From positions 1-6,429 of the forward strand of contig JAUWDN010000068.1 of assembly GCA_030608765.1 (NCBI GenBank): DNA of 6,429 nt, read 5' to 3'. Made by a program: the position numbers and the translations under genes. Source of the DNA: Promethearchaeota archaeon. Lineage in GTDB: Archaea > Asgardarchaeota > Lokiarchaeia > Sigynarchaeales > SOKP01. Numbering within the stretch: the stretch's first letter is position 1; each line of letters opens with the position of its first letter. Shown here piece by piece: positions 5,792 to 6,429 of the stretch. The notes below the pieces were generated by a model, which made no database searches, was not told the origin of the DNA, and saw nothing but the letters and a program-made list of their open reading frames with translations.

Positions 5792-6429
5792 TTGGGTTTT
5801 GGAAGAGTAGTAAAGTCTGGAATCTTTGGAATGATCTTTCTCTTTTTGGCTTCATGGCTCATGATCCTAAAACCATTTGACATAACTTCAAATATAACTG
5901 GAGATTTAATTCAGAATTTAGGCGATGCATTAGCTTCTTTAGATCTTGAACCCATTATAACTTTCCTTGTGGGGGCTTTATTGGGATTAATATTAGTCCT
6001 CATTTTTCCAATTCACTGGTGTTTAATGTATCACCCTGATAATGTAATGCTATTAATTTCGGTAACATTACCATGGATACTAGCTTGTTCGACGATAAGT
6101 GCAATTAATGCTAAGACTCCTGGTCAGGGTATACGCACGAGTCTTGCGATTGGAATCGGTTATTTAATCATTTCACTTGTAACATTTTTCTTACTACCTT
6201 TCATTTCTGATATTCCTAATATTGGCCCAATAATTAACGGGCTTACAACTGGTTTAACGGATTTACCTTACATTCTTGCTGTTTCTACAGCAATTTTAGA
6301 AGGGTGTCTCGTGGGGGCAGTGTTTGGAGGATTTATTGGAGCTTTGAAATACAAACCAAAGGGAGAGAGTGACAAACAAAGAAGAAAGAAATCTAAACCT
6401 AAAGTAGAAGACGATCAAGAACCTACCTT
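5792..6429 (+). CDS. Five-helix membrane protein with highly charged C-terminal tail (3' end cut by window)
   Basis: The frame is open from a TTG at 5792 to the window end (212 full codons), so the C-terminus is missing. The start is chosen from GGAGG nine bases upstream; it gives MGFGRVVKSGIFGMIFLFLA, a basic lead followed at once by a helix. Helices fall at about residues 8-26, 54-72, 83-105, 117-136 and 163-186. The fourth and fifth bracket a Gly/Pro-rich loop (SDIPNIGPIINGLTTGLTD), and Gly-rich GCLVGAVFGGFIGA packs the last helix. From residue 187 the chain becomes soluble: first basic (KGESDKQRRKKSKPK), then acidic (VEDDQE), probably a cytoplasmic tail. I do not recognise a family. It lies 265 bases after the ABC operon on the same strand but has its own promoter signals, so partnership with the transporter is only a possibility. 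Confidence 0.75.
   Translation, partial: MGFGRVVKSGIFGMIFLFLASWLMILKPFDITSNITGDLIQNLGDALASLDLEPIITFLVGALLGLILVLIFPIHWCLMYHPDNVMLLISVTLPWILACSTISAINAKTPGQGIRTSLAIGIGYLIISLVTFFLLPFISDIPNIGPIINGLTTGLTDLPYILAVSTAILEGCLVGAVFGGFIGALKYKPKGESDKQRRKKSKPKVEDDQEPT

Noticed and set aside
1..6429. tRNA, rRNA, CRISPR array, insertion sequence or transposase
   Set aside because: Reading both strands showed no tRNA-like cloverleaf with a CCA-type end, no regularly spaced repeats, no terminal inverted repeats and no recombinase motifs.

Overview
The window looks like a piece of an Asgard archaeal chromosome, probably Lokiarchaeia-like, although the class cannot be fixed from this sequence. The DNA is strongly AT-rich. 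Genes are short and separated by TATA-like, T-rich archaeal spacers, and several reading frames appear to start at TTG. The clearest taxonomic signal is a 134-residue protein on the minus strand (3795-4199) that reads as a profilin, a eukaryote-type actin regulator found in archaea only in Asgard lineages. A large membrane protein at the left edge ends in a sensor-like domain of a type I associate with Asgard proteins.

Layout, left to right. (1) 1-2037, minus strand: a multi-pass membrane protein, cut by the window edge after 679 residues, with about 11-12 predicted helices followed by a cytosolic tail that ends in a longin/roadblock-like domain. (2) 2038-2140: a compact divergent promoter holding two identical TATA-like decamers. 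(3) 2141-3238, plus strand: a complete arginase-fold histone-deacetylase-like hydrolase with all zinc and catalytic residues. (4) 3236-3268: an inverted repeat plus A10/T10 run between convergent genes. (5) 3295-3669, minus strand: a small unrecognised membrane protein. (6) 3795-4199, minus strand: the profilin. (7) 4200-4287: a second divergent promoter. (8) 4288-4821 and 4834-5526, plus strand: a two-gene operon for a MacB/LolCDE-type ABC system, consisting of a very small FtsX-like permease and its ATPase. (9) 5527-5791: a terminator, a nested hairpin and a promoter. (10) 5792 to the right edge, plus strand: a five-helix membrane protein with a highly charged tail, incomplete.

The only strongly supported functional unit is the permease-ATPase pair. 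It has a 12-base gap, and a strong Shine-Dalgarno sequence for the ATPase overlaps the permease stop codon. The profilin is transcribed head-to-head with this operon from an 88-base spacer, so the two may be co-regulated, but nothing else links them. The deacetylase and the large membrane protein likewise share a promoter region. Most genes seem to have their own promoter and a short leader. No tRNA, rRNA, CRISPR array, insertion sequence or transposase was seen.
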